NCBI GenBank assembly: GCA_036374835.1
Contig: DASUTB010000007.1
Coordinates: 1 to 44,845, forward strand
Direction: 5' to 3'
DNA: 44,845 nucleotides
DNA from: DASUTB01 sp036374835
Lineage (GTDB): Bacteria > Actinomycetota > Actinomycetes > Jiangellales > Jiangellaceae
The translations under genes and the position numbers were made by a program. This document shows, in pieces, positions 17,092-24,882 of this stretch. Every line of letters starts with the position of its first letter. Position 1 is the first letter of the stretch. A model generated the notes under the pieces. The model had not been told where the DNA came from. It saw nothing but the letters and a program-made list of their open reading frames with translations, and made no database searches.

Positions 17092-17826
17092 CTACGTTCC
17101 AGCGGGTTCGGCCACTGACGGATCACCGACGAGTTGTTGCGGCTGGGCGATCGCCCGCCAAGCGGCCGTCACCCGCTCCTGAACGAGCGACACCGTCCCG
17201 GCGAGCGTGCGGCCGGCGTACTCCGCGGCGCGAATGGGAACGCCGATGTTGACCCGGACGGTGGGTCGTCGCACGATCGAGGTCGCCGCACCGCGCAGGC
17301 TTTCGGCAACCGTTCCGGTGCCGATCCTGCGCGCATCGTGGTGAGCGACCGGGACGATCGTCGCGCCGGTCTCCAGCGCCAGCCGCCCGACGCCGATGCG
17401 GAACCTGCGTGGGCTGCCGTCCGGTGACGCCGCGACATCGCCCTCGGGATAGATGCCGACGATCTCGCCGCGCTTCAACGCGTCGAACGCGGCCGACAGC
17501 GCACCGACCGCCGACCGTCCCGCCCCGACGGGAATGAAGCCGGCATACTCAACGAGCGGGCCGAGGACCGGGTTGGCGAAAACCATCTCGGTTGCGAGGA
17601 AACGGACATGGCCGTGTGAGGTCTCGCATCCGCGCCCGCCGCATCGCCGGCTCGGGCGCAGGCCGGCCTTGTACAACGCGGCCAGGCTCGGCGCCACGTC
17701 GACAATCGTGGTGTGGTTGATCGCAACGAGCGCCGGGCCGGTGAACGGCAGGTTCTGCGCCCCCGTCACCTTGATCCGGCCGACAGCCCTCGTCAGCCCG
17801 GTCGCGATATGTCCGACAAGTTCCAC
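17092..17826 (-). CDS. PlsC-type 1-acylglycerol-3-phosphate acyltransferase
   Basis: Phospholipid acyltransferase of 244 aa transferring an acyl chain to a lysophospholipid at the membrane. Motif I is NHTTIVD (Asn37 to Asp43, the NHx4D catalytic motif) and motif III is YPEGD (126-130). An unusual segment (about 57-72, RRCGGRGCETSH) replaces the short basic loop usually found there. The start is GTG 17826 with only a weak upstream AAGA, so the start is uncertain. The gene stands alone on the minus strand. Confidence 0.86.
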   Translation of the reverse strand: MELVGHIATGLTRAVGRIKVTGAQNLPFTGPALVAINHTTIVDVAPSLAALYKAGLRPSRRCGGRGCETSHGHVRFLATEMVFANPVLGPLVEYAGFIPVGAGRSAVGALSAAFDALKRGEIVGIYPEGDVAASPDGSPRRFRIGVGRLALETGATIVPVAHHDARRIGTGTVAESLRGAATSIVRRPTVRVNIGVPIRAAEYAGRTLAGTVSLVQERVTAAWRAIAQPQQLVGDPSVAEPAGT

Positions 17827-17933
17827 AACACGAATCTTAACCCAGCTAGAAGTGGTTCAGGCCAAGCCCGCGATCCCCCGGCACCAGCCGGTGAAACCGG
17901 CCGCAGGCGGCGATCAGCGACGCTCAACTCGAG

Positions 17934-18452
17934 CTAAAGGCTGGGTGAACGCCGCGAGCGGCGGTGCATCACCCACGGCTTATTCGCCCGGGTCGTCGCG
18001 CTCGAGCCTGGTGGTCGCGCGGCGAGGGAGCCGGTCGGCGGCGAATCCGGCTGGTCGACGATCTCGCCGGTCGGCGTGAGCTTGGTGATCACCGACTCAC
18101 CGGCCCACACCTCACCGAGTGCACTAACGGTCGCCGCATTGAGCCGGTCGGGGCTCAGCACATTTACCGCGATGTGCCACTCGTCGGTCCACGGCACAAG
18201 CGTCTCGAGCGACGCAACCCAGGACACCAGTCGGGCGCGAGTCTCTTTGGCGCGGCTCGTGACGACGGCCCGCTGCGCCCACTCGATACCGGGTAGCTCC
18301 TGTTCCGGCCCACCGGATACGACATATCCCACACCGTGCGCCCAGCCGTGCCATGCTGCCCGCGACCGGCCATCCGATTCGTACGTGATCCAGACCAGAG
18401 AAGAACGCTTCATCGACTCTTCGATGAGCGCAGGGATGAATTGGCCTGGCAT
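17934..18452 (-). CDS. Hypothetical protein
   Basis: I do not recognise a family. The protein is about 172 aa (159 aa if ATG 18413 is used) and soluble. The core WITYESDGRSRAAWHGWAHGVGYVVSGG and DEWHIAVNVLSPDRLNA looks like a conserved actinobacterial domain, while the C-terminal 35 residues are basic and low-complexity. Neither start has a good ribosome-binding site. Codon use is typical of the window. It lies between the acyltransferase and lipoprotein genes on the same strand without overlap. Confidence 0.6.
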   Translation of the reverse strand: MPGQFIPALIEESMKRSSLVWITYESDGRSRAAWHGWAHGVGYVVSGGPEQELPGIEWAQRAVVTSRAKETRARLVSWVASLETLVPWTDEWHIAVNVLSPDRLNAATVSALGEVWAGESVITKLTPTGEIVDQPDSPPTGSLAARPPGSSATTRANKPWVMHRRSRRSPSL

Positions 18453-18532
18453 GACACTACTCTGTCATAGATCGCCAACAGCAGTAAGGCCCGGCGGCAC
18501 TCGCAGGCCGCACATTCCGTTGCCCATGTCAC

Positions 18533-19342
18533 TCAGCCGTCCGACCCGCCGCCGTCCCCGTCGGACTGATCGTCATCCGACCCATCGCCGCCGGACTCGC
18601 CGTCCGAGTCCTCGGTCACCTCAACCGAGACGATCTCCTCTTCGGCCGGTGCGACGATCGTCGTTTCGCCGCCGGGCACCGCGAACCGGAGAACCCCGGT
18701 GTTCGCGGACGCGCCTTTCTCCTCCAACTGGATCGGGACCGGCTTGCCGGTCGCAGCCACCCACACGATCGACTCGGATTTCTCGAACATCAGCCCGATC
18801 ACCTCGGTGCCGCGCAATTCGCGCACACCGGTCATCGTCACCGCCTCGCCGCTGGGCAGAACGGCTTCGGCGAAGCGTTCCGCGTCGGCGAATACCTCAT
18901 ACCGCTCCAGCGACTCGGCACCGAGCTGGAGCCACTTACCGGCCACGGTGTCGTCGATGTCCTCACCGATGCGCTCCGCGAGAAGCTTCTCGTCGCCGGT
19001 CACGTAGATCGAACCGCCGACGGCCAAGATCTCGACCGGCGTCTTGGAATCCGGGTCACGGATCGTCCCCGACGCCCCGACGCCGACGACGAAACCGATA
19101 TCGAGCTCGGAACCGTTGAGCATCAGGCCCTTCACCCGGAACGTGCCGGAGTTTTCCAGCGCTTCATGCACCCGCTCGAGGGCATCAGCCGGAGAAAGAT
19201 CGTCGATTCCGTTGGCCGCTTCGCTGCGGGGCGTCTCGATGTCGGCTACCGGAGGTTCCTGCACCTCCCCGCACGCCGGAAGGATCGCTGCGCCCACCAG
19301 TGTGACGGCGGCTGCGACAGCGCGCCGGAACGGGTGCTGCAT
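18533..19342 (-). CDS. LppX/LprAFG-family lipoprotein
   Basis: Lipoprotein of 269 aa. A basic N-terminus and hydrophobic stretch end in the lipobox LPAC with lipidated Cys24. The body (DALERVHEALENSGTFRVKG, KWLQLGAESLERYEVFAD) fits the LprG/LppX family, which binds or carries lipids in mycobacteria. The last 30 residues are an Asp/Ser/Gly-rich acidic tail. ATG 19342 is chosen because it puts Arg residues just before the signal core; its ribosome-binding site is weak. It is divergent from the TPP riboswitch operon. Confidence 0.85.
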   Translation of the reverse strand: MQHPFRRAVAAAVTLVGAAILPACGEVQEPPVADIETPRSEAANGIDDLSPADALERVHEALENSGTFRVKGLMLNGSELDIGFVVGVGASGTIRDPDSKTPVEILAVGGSIYVTGDEKLLAERIGEDIDDTVAGKWLQLGAESLERYEVFADAERFAEAVLPSGEAVTMTGVRELRGTEVIGLMFEKSESIVWVAATGKPVPIQLEEKGASANTGVLRFAVPGGETTIVAPAEEEIVSVEVTEDSDGESGGDGSDDDQSDGDGGGSDG

Positions 19343-19411
19343 CAGGGGGGCGAAACCTCGGGTGGTCGGATCGTCGATTCGGCCAGTGTAGGATAGGAAT
19401 GACAAATCCAC

Positions 19412-19500
19412 ACGACAGGGGAGCGCTGCAGCGCTGAGAGTGCGGGACGGACCCGCAGACCCTCGAACCTGATCCGGGTAGTGCCGGCGAAGGAAGTCGA
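19412..19500 (+). promoter_or_regulatory. TPP (THI-box) riboswitch
   Basis: Conserved thiamine pyrophosphate aptamer: ACAGGGG start, CTGAGA at 19434-19439, ACCTGATC at 19467-19474, then CGGGTAGTGCCGGCGAAGGA. P1 closes by ACGAC (19412-19416) with GTCG (19496-19499). A TAGGAT -10-like hexamer lies at 19390-19395. It precedes ykoE by 147 nt, so it should reduce expression of the transporter when TPP is abundant. Confidence 0.95.
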
Positions 19501-19610
19501 GTCGCCATGTACCGACCATTCGTGCCACGTGCTCAGGCGCACGCGTGCCCATGGCCGGTCAGGTACACCGCCGGGCATGGCAAGAGTGGTGCCGGCGCGC
19601 TGGCGGGTTC

Positions 19611-19639
19611 CCCTCCGTGTCACACGATGGACTGGAGGG
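19611..19639 (+). promoter_or_regulatory. Candidate riboswitch expression platform (SD-sequestering hairpin)
   Basis: CCCTCC (19611-19616) is complementary to the ykoE ribosome-binding site GGAGGG (19634-19639), with a 17-nt loop. This suggests the TPP riboswitch acts on translation initiation. The pairing is seen; the switching role is inferred. Confidence 0.45.
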
Positions 19640-19646
19640 TTCGTAC

Positions 19647-20258
19647 ATGACGAACGAAACTCAACAATCGTCCAGCCGTGCCGCGCGCTGGCGCACCGTC
19701 GACATTGTCGTCGCCGCCGTGCTCGCCGCCGCGGTCGGCGTGATCTTCTGGGCTTGGGGCCTGCTGTGGAACGCGGTCGACCCCGCGTTCAGCGCGTTCC
19801 CACCGGGCCAGGCGTTCATGTACGGCGTCTGGATGATCCCGGGCGTGCTCGGCATGCTGATCATCCGCAAGCCCGGCGCGGCCGTCTTCACCTCGCTGCT
19901 GGCCTCGATCGTCAGCGCCCTGCTCGGCACTGCGTGGGGCCTGTCCGTGATCGTCTACGGCCTGCTGCAGGGCGTGTTGCCGGAGCTGGTCTTCCTTGCG
20001 ACGCGGTACCGGCGCTTCACGCTGGCCGTGGCGATGGTGGCCGCCGCGGCGTCGGGAGCTGCCGCGGTATTCCTCGACTGGTTCAACTGGTACCGCGAGT
20101 GGACGCTCGGTTGGCTCGCCACCTATGCCGGTTTGCTCATCGCCAGCGCGATCGTCATCGCCGGCGTCGGTTCTTGGGCGCTCGTGCGCGTTCTCGCGAC
20201 CACCGGCGCGCTCGACGCGTTCCCGTCCGGGCGTGAGCGTAGCGAAATCGACGCGTGA
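19647..20258 (+). CDS. ykoE: ECF transporter S component YkoE (thiamine precursor)
   Basis: Substrate-binding membrane subunit of an energy-coupling factor importer, 203 aa, for hydroxymethylpyrimidine or thiamine. It has about five or six hydrophobic segments (about 17-38, 48-66, 70-95, 98-115, 125-150, 155-175). The pattern FSAFPPGQAFMYGVWMIPGVLG and GVLPELVF fits YkoE. ATG 19647 has GGAGGGT 6 nt upstream. The substrate is inferred from the TPP riboswitch and the following ATPase and EcfT genes. Its TGA stop is the first three bases of a palindrome. Confidence 0.9.
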   Translation: MTNETQQSSSRAARWRTVDIVVAAVLAAAVGVIFWAWGLLWNAVDPAFSAFPPGQAFMYGVWMIPGVLGMLIIRKPGAAVFTSLLASIVSALLGTAWGLSVIVYGLLQGVLPELVFLATRYRRFTLAVAMVAAAASGAAAVFLDWFNWYREWTLGWLATYAGLLIASAIVIAGVGSWALVRVLATTGALDAFPSGRERSEIDA

Positions 20259-20305
20259 TCATGTTCAATCGACCAGCAAAATCCGCGGTCGAATGAACAT
20301 GATCA
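20256..20305. repeat. Palindrome spanning the ykoE stop and ykoD start
   Basis: Arms of 19 bp with one mismatch (TGATCATGTTCAATCGACC at 20256-20274; 20287-20305) enclose a 12-nt loop. The ykoE stop is its first codon, and the ykoD start ATG (20293 or 20299) lies in the right arm. Transcription must read through it in the operon. Confidence 0.85.
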
Positions 20306-21759
20306 GCGGCGGGGGTGCCCGGGTCCGGGCCCGCGGCTGGGGGTGGCGTCACGCCGGCCGGCGCTCCCCCGCCGTGCGCGGCCTGGATCTCGACATCGAG
20401 CCGGGCGAGCGGATCCTGCTGCTCGGCGCATCGGGTGCGGGTAAGAGCACGCTGCTAGCGGCGCTCGCCGGGCTGCTCGACCCCGATCACTCCGGCGAGG
20501 CGACCGGGGAGCTGACCGTCGACGGTCGCGATCCACGGACGACGCGGGACCGCTCGGCGCTCGTGCTGCAGGACCCGGAGACGCAGCTGGTGATGGCCCG
20601 GGCCGGTGACGACGTCGCGTTCGGGCTGGAGAATCGCGCCGTTCCGCGGGAATCGATCTGGCCGCGGGTGGACGCCGCGCTCGACGCGGTCGGCTTTCCC
20701 TACGGACGGACACACCGCACCGACCAGCTCTCCGGAGGTGAACAACAGCGACTCGCCCTCGCCGGCGCACTGGCACTCGAACCCGGACTGCTGCTGCTGG
20801 ACGAGCCGACCGCGAACGTCGACCCGGGCGGAGCCGCTGTGGTCCGCCAGGCGATCCGGGCGGTCCTTGGCTCGACAGGTGCGACGATGGTCCTCGTCGA
20901 GCACAGGGTCGCCGAAACGCTCGACATGATCGACCGCGTCGTCGTGCTCGAGCCCGGTGGTGGCGTCCGAGCGTCCGGTACGCCGTCCGACGTGTTCACC
21001 GCCCATGGGGAGTCGCTCGCCGCCGAAGGCGTCTGGGTTCCCGATCTTCCACTGGGGACACCTCGTCGGTCGGCACCGGGGCCGGATCAGCTGCGAGCCG
21101 AGGACGTCACGGTCGATCCGGGGCTGCACGGCGTCTCGGCGGTGCTGACCGCAGGTGAGGTGGTCGCCGTCACCGGCCCGAACGGCGCCGGCAAGTCCAC
21201 CCTGGCCGGCGTCCTCGGCGGCTTACGGGCGCCGGAGTCCGGGACGGTCCGCGGTTCAGCCGACCTCGCCGGACCGGACGCGGACGTCCCGCCACACCGC
21301 TGGCGCGCACCCGCGCTCGCCGCTCGCATCGGTATGGTCTTCCAGGATCCGGAGCATCAGTTCCTCACCGCCCGTGTCCGGGACGAGCTCGCCTTCGGCC
21401 CACGACGGCGCGGCGCGCCGGACGGCGACGTGGCACGACTTGTCGACGACCTGCTGGACCGCCTGCACCTGACCGGGCTCGCGAACGCGAACCCCTTCAC
21501 ACTGTCCGGTGGCGAGAAGCGCCGGCTGTCCGTCGCGACCGCGCTCACGACGTCGCCGCCGGTGCTGATCCTCGACGAGCCCACGTTCGGCCAGGACAGG
21601 CGCACCTGGCTGGAGCTGGTCGATCTGCTCGCGGCCCACCGGTCGGACGGGGGCTCGATCCTGATCGCGACCCACGACACCGCACTGGTGGAGGTGCTGG
21701 CCGACCGGGTGCTGCCGCTGGACGCCGGGCGGGTGGCCGCCTCGGAGGTCGCCCGATGA
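20293..21759 (+). CDS. ykoD: ECF transporter duplicated ATPase YkoD
   Basis: Fused two-domain ABC ATPase of 488 aa that powers the YkoE/YkoC importer. Domain 1: Walker A GASGAGKS (45-52), signature LSGGEQQR (146-153), Walker B LLLLDEP. Domain 2: Walker A GPNGAGKS (295-302), signature LSGGEKRR (404-411), Walker B VLILDEP, switch His in ATHD. The start is ATG 20293 or 20299, both within a palindrome and without a clear ribosome-binding site, so reinitiation after the ykoE stop 35-41 nt upstream is likely. Confidence 0.92.
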   Translation: MNMISGGGARVRARGWGWRHAGRRSPAVRGLDLDIEPGERILLLGASGAGKSTLLAALAGLLDPDHSGEATGELTVDGRDPRTTRDRSALVLQDPETQLVMARAGDDVAFGLENRAVPRESIWPRVDAALDAVGFPYGRTHRTDQLSGGEQQRLALAGALALEPGLLLLDEPTANVDPGGAAVVRQAIRAVLGSTGATMVLVEHRVAETLDMIDRVVVLEPGGGVRASGTPSDVFTAHGESLAAEGVWVPDLPLGTPRRSAPGPDQLRAEDVTVDPGLHGVSAVLTAGEVVAVTGPNGAGKSTLAGVLGGLRAPESGTVRGSADLAGPDADVPPHRWRAPALAARIGMVFQDPEHQFLTARVRDELAFGPRRRGAPDGDVARLVDDLLDRLHLTGLANANPFTLSGGEKRRLSVATALTTSPPVLILDEPTFGQDRRTWLELVDLLAAHRSDGGSILIATHDTALVEVLADRVLPLDAGRVAASEVAR

Positions 21760-22508
21760 CAATGGCGGTGACCGTCGCTGCCGTTGATACGGGACGGCTC
21801 GCCCGCGCGAACCCACTCGCGAAGATTCTCGCCTGTTTCGTGCTCGGCATCGGCGCGCTGCTCAGCGGGGATCCGGTCACACCCGCGCTCATCCTCGCGG
21901 CCGCGCTCGGCTGCCTCAGCATCGGCGGGATCAACGCCCGTGCCGTCGTACGCCGCGGCTGGCCGATACTCCTGTCCGCAGCCGGGCTCGGTGCGACGAC
22001 GCTGCTGTTCGGCGACAGCGACGATCCGCTGCTGACGGCCCTCGCCGTGACTGTGCGAGTGCTCGCGGTGGCGCTGCCCGGCCTCGCCGTCCTGCTCACG
22101 ATCGATCCGACGGACCTGGCGGATTCGCTCGTCCAGCACGCCCGGGTTCCCGCACGGTTCGCCTATGCGTCCCTGGCTGCGCTGCGACTCGTGCCGCTGC
22201 TGGCGCTGGAGTGGCAGACCATCACCGCGGCCCGCCGCGCCCGCGGTGTGGAGGCCGGACGTAGCCCGGTGGCGCGGCTCCGGCTGTTCTGGAGTGTTGC
22301 ATTCACGCTGCTGGTCGGCGCGGTCCGGCGCGGTACCCGGCTGGCCGTTGCGATGGATGCGCGCGGCTTCGACTCGACGGGGCCGCGTACGGTCGCCCGA
22401 CCCCAGCGCGTCCGGCCGTCCGACATCGCCCTACTGTTCGGCTCGCTGGTCCTCGTCGCCGCGGCGGTCGCAGCGAGCCTCGCCCTCGGCACCTACGAGT
22501 TCTTCTAG
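21756..22508 (+). CDS. ykoC: ECF transporter transmembrane component YkoC (EcfT)
   Basis: Membrane scaffold of 250 aa linking YkoE to the ATPase. Hydrophobic segments lie at about 25-60, 70-85, 95-113 and 225-246. Two Ala-Arg-Gly coupling motifs are present (ARRARG and AMDARGF), as in EcfT proteins. ATG overlaps the ykoD stop as ATGA. The TAG stop runs into a 3'-end repeat, consistent with the end of the operon. Confidence 0.9.
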   Translation: MTMAVTVAAVDTGRLARANPLAKILACFVLGIGALLSGDPVTPALILAAALGCLSIGGINARAVVRRGWPILLSAAGLGATTLLFGDSDDPLLTALAVTVRVLAVALPGLAVLLTIDPTDLADSLVQHARVPARFAYASLAALRLVPLLALEWQTITAARRARGVEAGRSPVARLRLFWSVAFTLLVGAVRRGTRLAVAMDARGFDSTGPRTVARPQRVRPSDIALLFGSLVLVAAAVAASLALGTYEFF

Positions 22509-22590
22509 AATGATCACGTAAAGGTCCCGAATCCCGGCCTCACGTGGCCCGCAGAACCTGCGTCGGCGGAAAACGCCGAGCAAAGGCCGC
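22508..22590 (+). repeat. 3'-end family element after ykoC
   Basis: The head GAATGATCACGTAAAGG starts on the last base of the ykoC stop codon. CCGAATCCCGGCC, CACGTGGCC and CGCAGAACCTGCG follow in the same order as the copy after tatB. CACGT (22515-22519) can pair with ACGTG (22542-22546). It is a likely end of the ykoEDC transcript. Confidence 0.8.
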
Positions 22591-22606
22591 GGCTGCGTGT
22601 CGGCAC

Positions 22607-23059
22607 TCACGCCTCGAGACGTTCGAGCAGGCGTGCGACCTCGCGGAGCTCTTCCGGGCTGTACTTGGAGATCACGTACTCGTGTATGCCACGCAGATGC
22701 GTGCCGGACGCCTCCCGGAGCCGTTGGAAGCCGGCGTCGGTGAGCACGGCGTAGAGGCCACGGCCGTCCCCCTCAGCGTGTTCGCGGCTCACGAGCCCAT
22801 TGGCCTCGAGGCGGTCGATGAGGCGGGTGAGGCCACTCGGCGACAGCATCACGCGGTCGGCCAGTTCGCTCATCCGGAGCCGACGGTCGCCGGCCTCAAC
22901 CAGCCGGGCGAGCACGTCGTACCACGCAAGCGGTAGATTATGACTGTCGAGTAGGTCCGCCTCTAGACGGCGAACCAGCGTGGCATGGGCACGCAGGAGT
23001 GTGCGCCATACCTCCATCTGCTCCGGATCAACCCGCGTCGGGCTCTTGAGTGCCTGCAC
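22607..23059 (-). CDS. MarR-family transcriptional regulator
   Basis: Winged-helix regulator of 150 aa. The core LRMSELADRVMLSPSGLTRLIDRLEANGLV is the MarR recognition helix region, followed by the wing EGDGRGLYAVLTDAG. N- and C-terminal helices would form the dimer. GTG 23059 is the only reasonable start; AAAGGGA lies about 14 nt upstream. It is divergent from mrp by 44 nt. Its target is not evident. Confidence 0.88.
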   Translation of the reverse strand: MQALKSPTRVDPEQMEVWRTLLRAHATLVRRLEADLLDSHNLPLAWYDVLARLVEAGDRRLRMSELADRVMLSPSGLTRLIDRLEANGLVSREHAEGDGRGLYAVLTDAGFQRLREASGTHLRGIHEYVISKYSPEELREVARLLERLEA

Positions 23060-23103
23060 GGGCCGATCGTAATCCCTTTCCCAGAGAGACGTAGCATCAA
23101 CAT

Positions 23104-24249
23104 ATGAGTTCCACCCCGTCGACCGACCAGATCGCCAGCGCCCTCGCTTCGGTGAACGACCCCGAGATCAAGCGTCCGATCACGGAGCTCGGCATGGTCA
23201 AGTCGATCGATATCGACGACTCCGGGCAGGTGACGGTCGAGGTCTACCTGACCGTCGCCGGCTGCCCGTTGCGCGACACGATCACCCGCGACGTGACGGC
23301 GGCCGTCGCCGAACTACCCGGCGTGACCGCGGTGAACGTCAGCCTTGACGTCATGTCCGACGAGCAGCGCCAGAACCTCAAGAAGCAGCTTCGCGGCGGT
23401 AAACCGGAGCGCGAGATCCCGTTCGCCCAGCCGAACTCGCTCACGAAGGTGTTCGCGGTGGCCTCCGGAAAGGGTGGTGTTGGCAAGTCGTCGGTGACGA
23501 CGAACCTCGCCGCCGCGATGGCCGCGGACGGCGTCGCCGTCGGCCTCTTGGACGCCGACATCTACGGTCACTCCGCGCCACGCATGTTCGGCGTGGAGGG
23601 CGCGCACCCGACCATCGTGGAAGAGATGATCATGCCCGTGCCGGCGCACGGCGTCAAGCTGATCTCGACCGAGATGTTCAAGCCGGACCGGGACGCACCG
23701 GTCGCCTGGCGTGGGCCGATGCTGCACCGTGCACTGCAGCAGTTCTTGTCGGACGTCTACTGGGGAGACCTGGACGTCCTGCTGCTCGACCTACCACCCG
23801 GAACCGGCGACGTCGCGATCTCACTCGCCCAACTGCTGCCGACTGCCGAGATTGTCGTCGTGACGACGCCGCAGATCGCAGCCGCCGAGGTCGCCGAGCG
23901 AGCCGGATCCATCGCGCTGCAGACGCACCAGCAGGTCGCCGGCGTGATCGAGAACATGTCGTACCTGCCGTGCCCGCACTGCGGACCCGAGCACAAGCTC
24001 GACGTGTTCGGCAGTGGTGGTGGCCAGCAGGTGGCCGACGGGCTGAGCCGGCGGCTCGGGTCGGCCGTCCCGCTGCTCGCCTCGATCCCCCTTGATCCTC
24101 GCGTGCGCTCGGGTGGAGACGCCGGGATGCCGTTCGTGCTGTCCGACCCGGATGCGCCTGCGTCCGTCGCGATGCGGGAGGCGGCGAAGTCGCTGTCGCA
24201 CCGGCGCCGGGGCCTTGCCGGCCGCTCCCTCGATCTCGCGCCGGCCTGA
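23104..24249 (+). CDS. mrp: Mrp/ApbC P-loop ATPase, Fe-S cluster carrier
   Basis: Iron-sulfur cluster assembly or transfer protein of 381 aa. An N-terminal MIP18/DUF59 domain (about 5-85) precedes the ATPase with deviant Walker A SGKGGVGKS (121-129), LLDLPPGTGD (Walker B region) and the cluster-binding pair Cys290-x2-Cys293 (LPCPHCG). A TAGCAT hexamer ends 6 nt before ATG and no ribosome-binding site is seen, which suggests a leaderless mRNA. In mycobacteria mrp also lies near sigE-htrA-tatB, as here. Confidence 0.93.
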   Translation: MSSTPSTDQIASALASVNDPEIKRPITELGMVKSIDIDDSGQVTVEVYLTVAGCPLRDTITRDVTAAVAELPGVTAVNVSLDVMSDEQRQNLKKQLRGGKPEREIPFAQPNSLTKVFAVASGKGGVGKSSVTTNLAAAMAADGVAVGLLDADIYGHSAPRMFGVEGAHPTIVEEMIMPVPAHGVKLISTEMFKPDRDAPVAWRGPMLHRALQQFLSDVYWGDLDVLLLDLPPGTGDVAISLAQLLPTAEIVVVTTPQIAAAEVAERAGSIALQTHQQVAGVIENMSYLPCPHCGPEHKLDVFGSGGGQQVADGLSRRLGSAVPLLASIPLDPRVRSGGDAGMPFVLSDPDAPASVAMREAAKSLSHRRRGLAGRSLDLAPA

Positions 24250-24257
24250 GCATTTGC

Positions 24258-24286
24258 GGGCGATAGCTGTCGCCCACGGGCCCGTG
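24258..24286. terminator. Adjacent palindromes after mrp
   Basis: GGGCGA/TCGCCC (24258-24263, 24270-24275) is followed at once by the perfect palindrome CACGGGCCCGTG (24275-24286), just after the mrp stop. It is a candidate terminator for mrp without a U-tract. Confidence 0.5.
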
Positions 24287-24369
24287 ACGGTGCCTTGCCA
24301 GGTTCTCCGTGCTTTGCACGTTCTGTAGGCCACGTATGGCGGGGAATTGCCGGCTTTACGTGGTCATTC
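24284..24369 (-). repeat. 3'-end family element after tatB
   Basis: Read on the minus strand, the head GAATGACCACGTAAAGCC overlaps the tatB stop (CCTGAATGACC, as after the ABC permease). The stem CCACGTA/TACGTGG is 24357-24363 with 24330-24336. The tail CTACAGAACG, GCACGGAGAA, CCTGGCAAGGCA matches the copy after GH6 over about 43 nt. Confidence 0.82.
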
Positions 24370-24766
24370 AGGTGGCGTCGGGGTCGAATGCGGCCGGTTG
24401 CGCGCCGGTGTCGCGCTTAACCGTTCCGGCGCTCTGGCCGTTGGTGTTCGGCCGCCTGGACGACGCGTTGTCCTCGGCCGCGAGCTGGTTGAGATCGAAT
24501 TCGTCGAGGTCCGCGCCGTCGAGCACCTTGTCGCGAACGAACGCCTTCGGATTGCGAAGCTGGCGCAGAGTGCGGATGTCCTCCTCCTCGAGCCCGAGGT
24601 CGGACGCGCTCACTCGCAGATCGCGGCGGGCGTTGGCAACGAGCTGGCGCAGGTCGCGGACCCACGACGCGAGCTGCTTGGTCATCTCCGGGAGGCGATC
24701 GGGCCCGAAGACGAGCAGCACGACGACGAGAATGACGAGGATCTCGCCGATCTGCAGACCGAACAC
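24368..24766 (-). CDS. tatB: Sec-independent translocase protein TatB
   Basis: Twin-arginine translocation subunit of 132 aa that receives folded Tat substrates with TatC. A single N-terminal membrane helix (about 4-20) contains the conserved Glu8 and ends at the Gly21-Pro22 hinge (FGPDRLPE). An amphipathic helix and a charged tail follow. GTG 24766 has GGGAG 7 nt upstream. It lies downstream of htrA in the sigE cluster, as in M. tuberculosis. Confidence 0.92.
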   Translation of the reverse strand: MFGLQIGEILVILVVVLLVFGPDRLPEMTKQLASWVRDLRQLVANARRDLRVSASDLGLEEEDIRTLRQLRNPKAFVRDKVLDGADLDEFDLNQLAAEDNASSRRPNTNGQSAGTVKRDTGAQPAAFDPDAT

Positions 24767-24882
24767 GTGCCGCTCCCTGCCTCATCGCCGGGCCAAAGTA
24801 GCCAGCGCCATGGTGCTCGTACCAGCGTAATTGACGTCCGGCGCATCGTCCCTATCGCGCCCCAGGTCCGGACACCACGACG

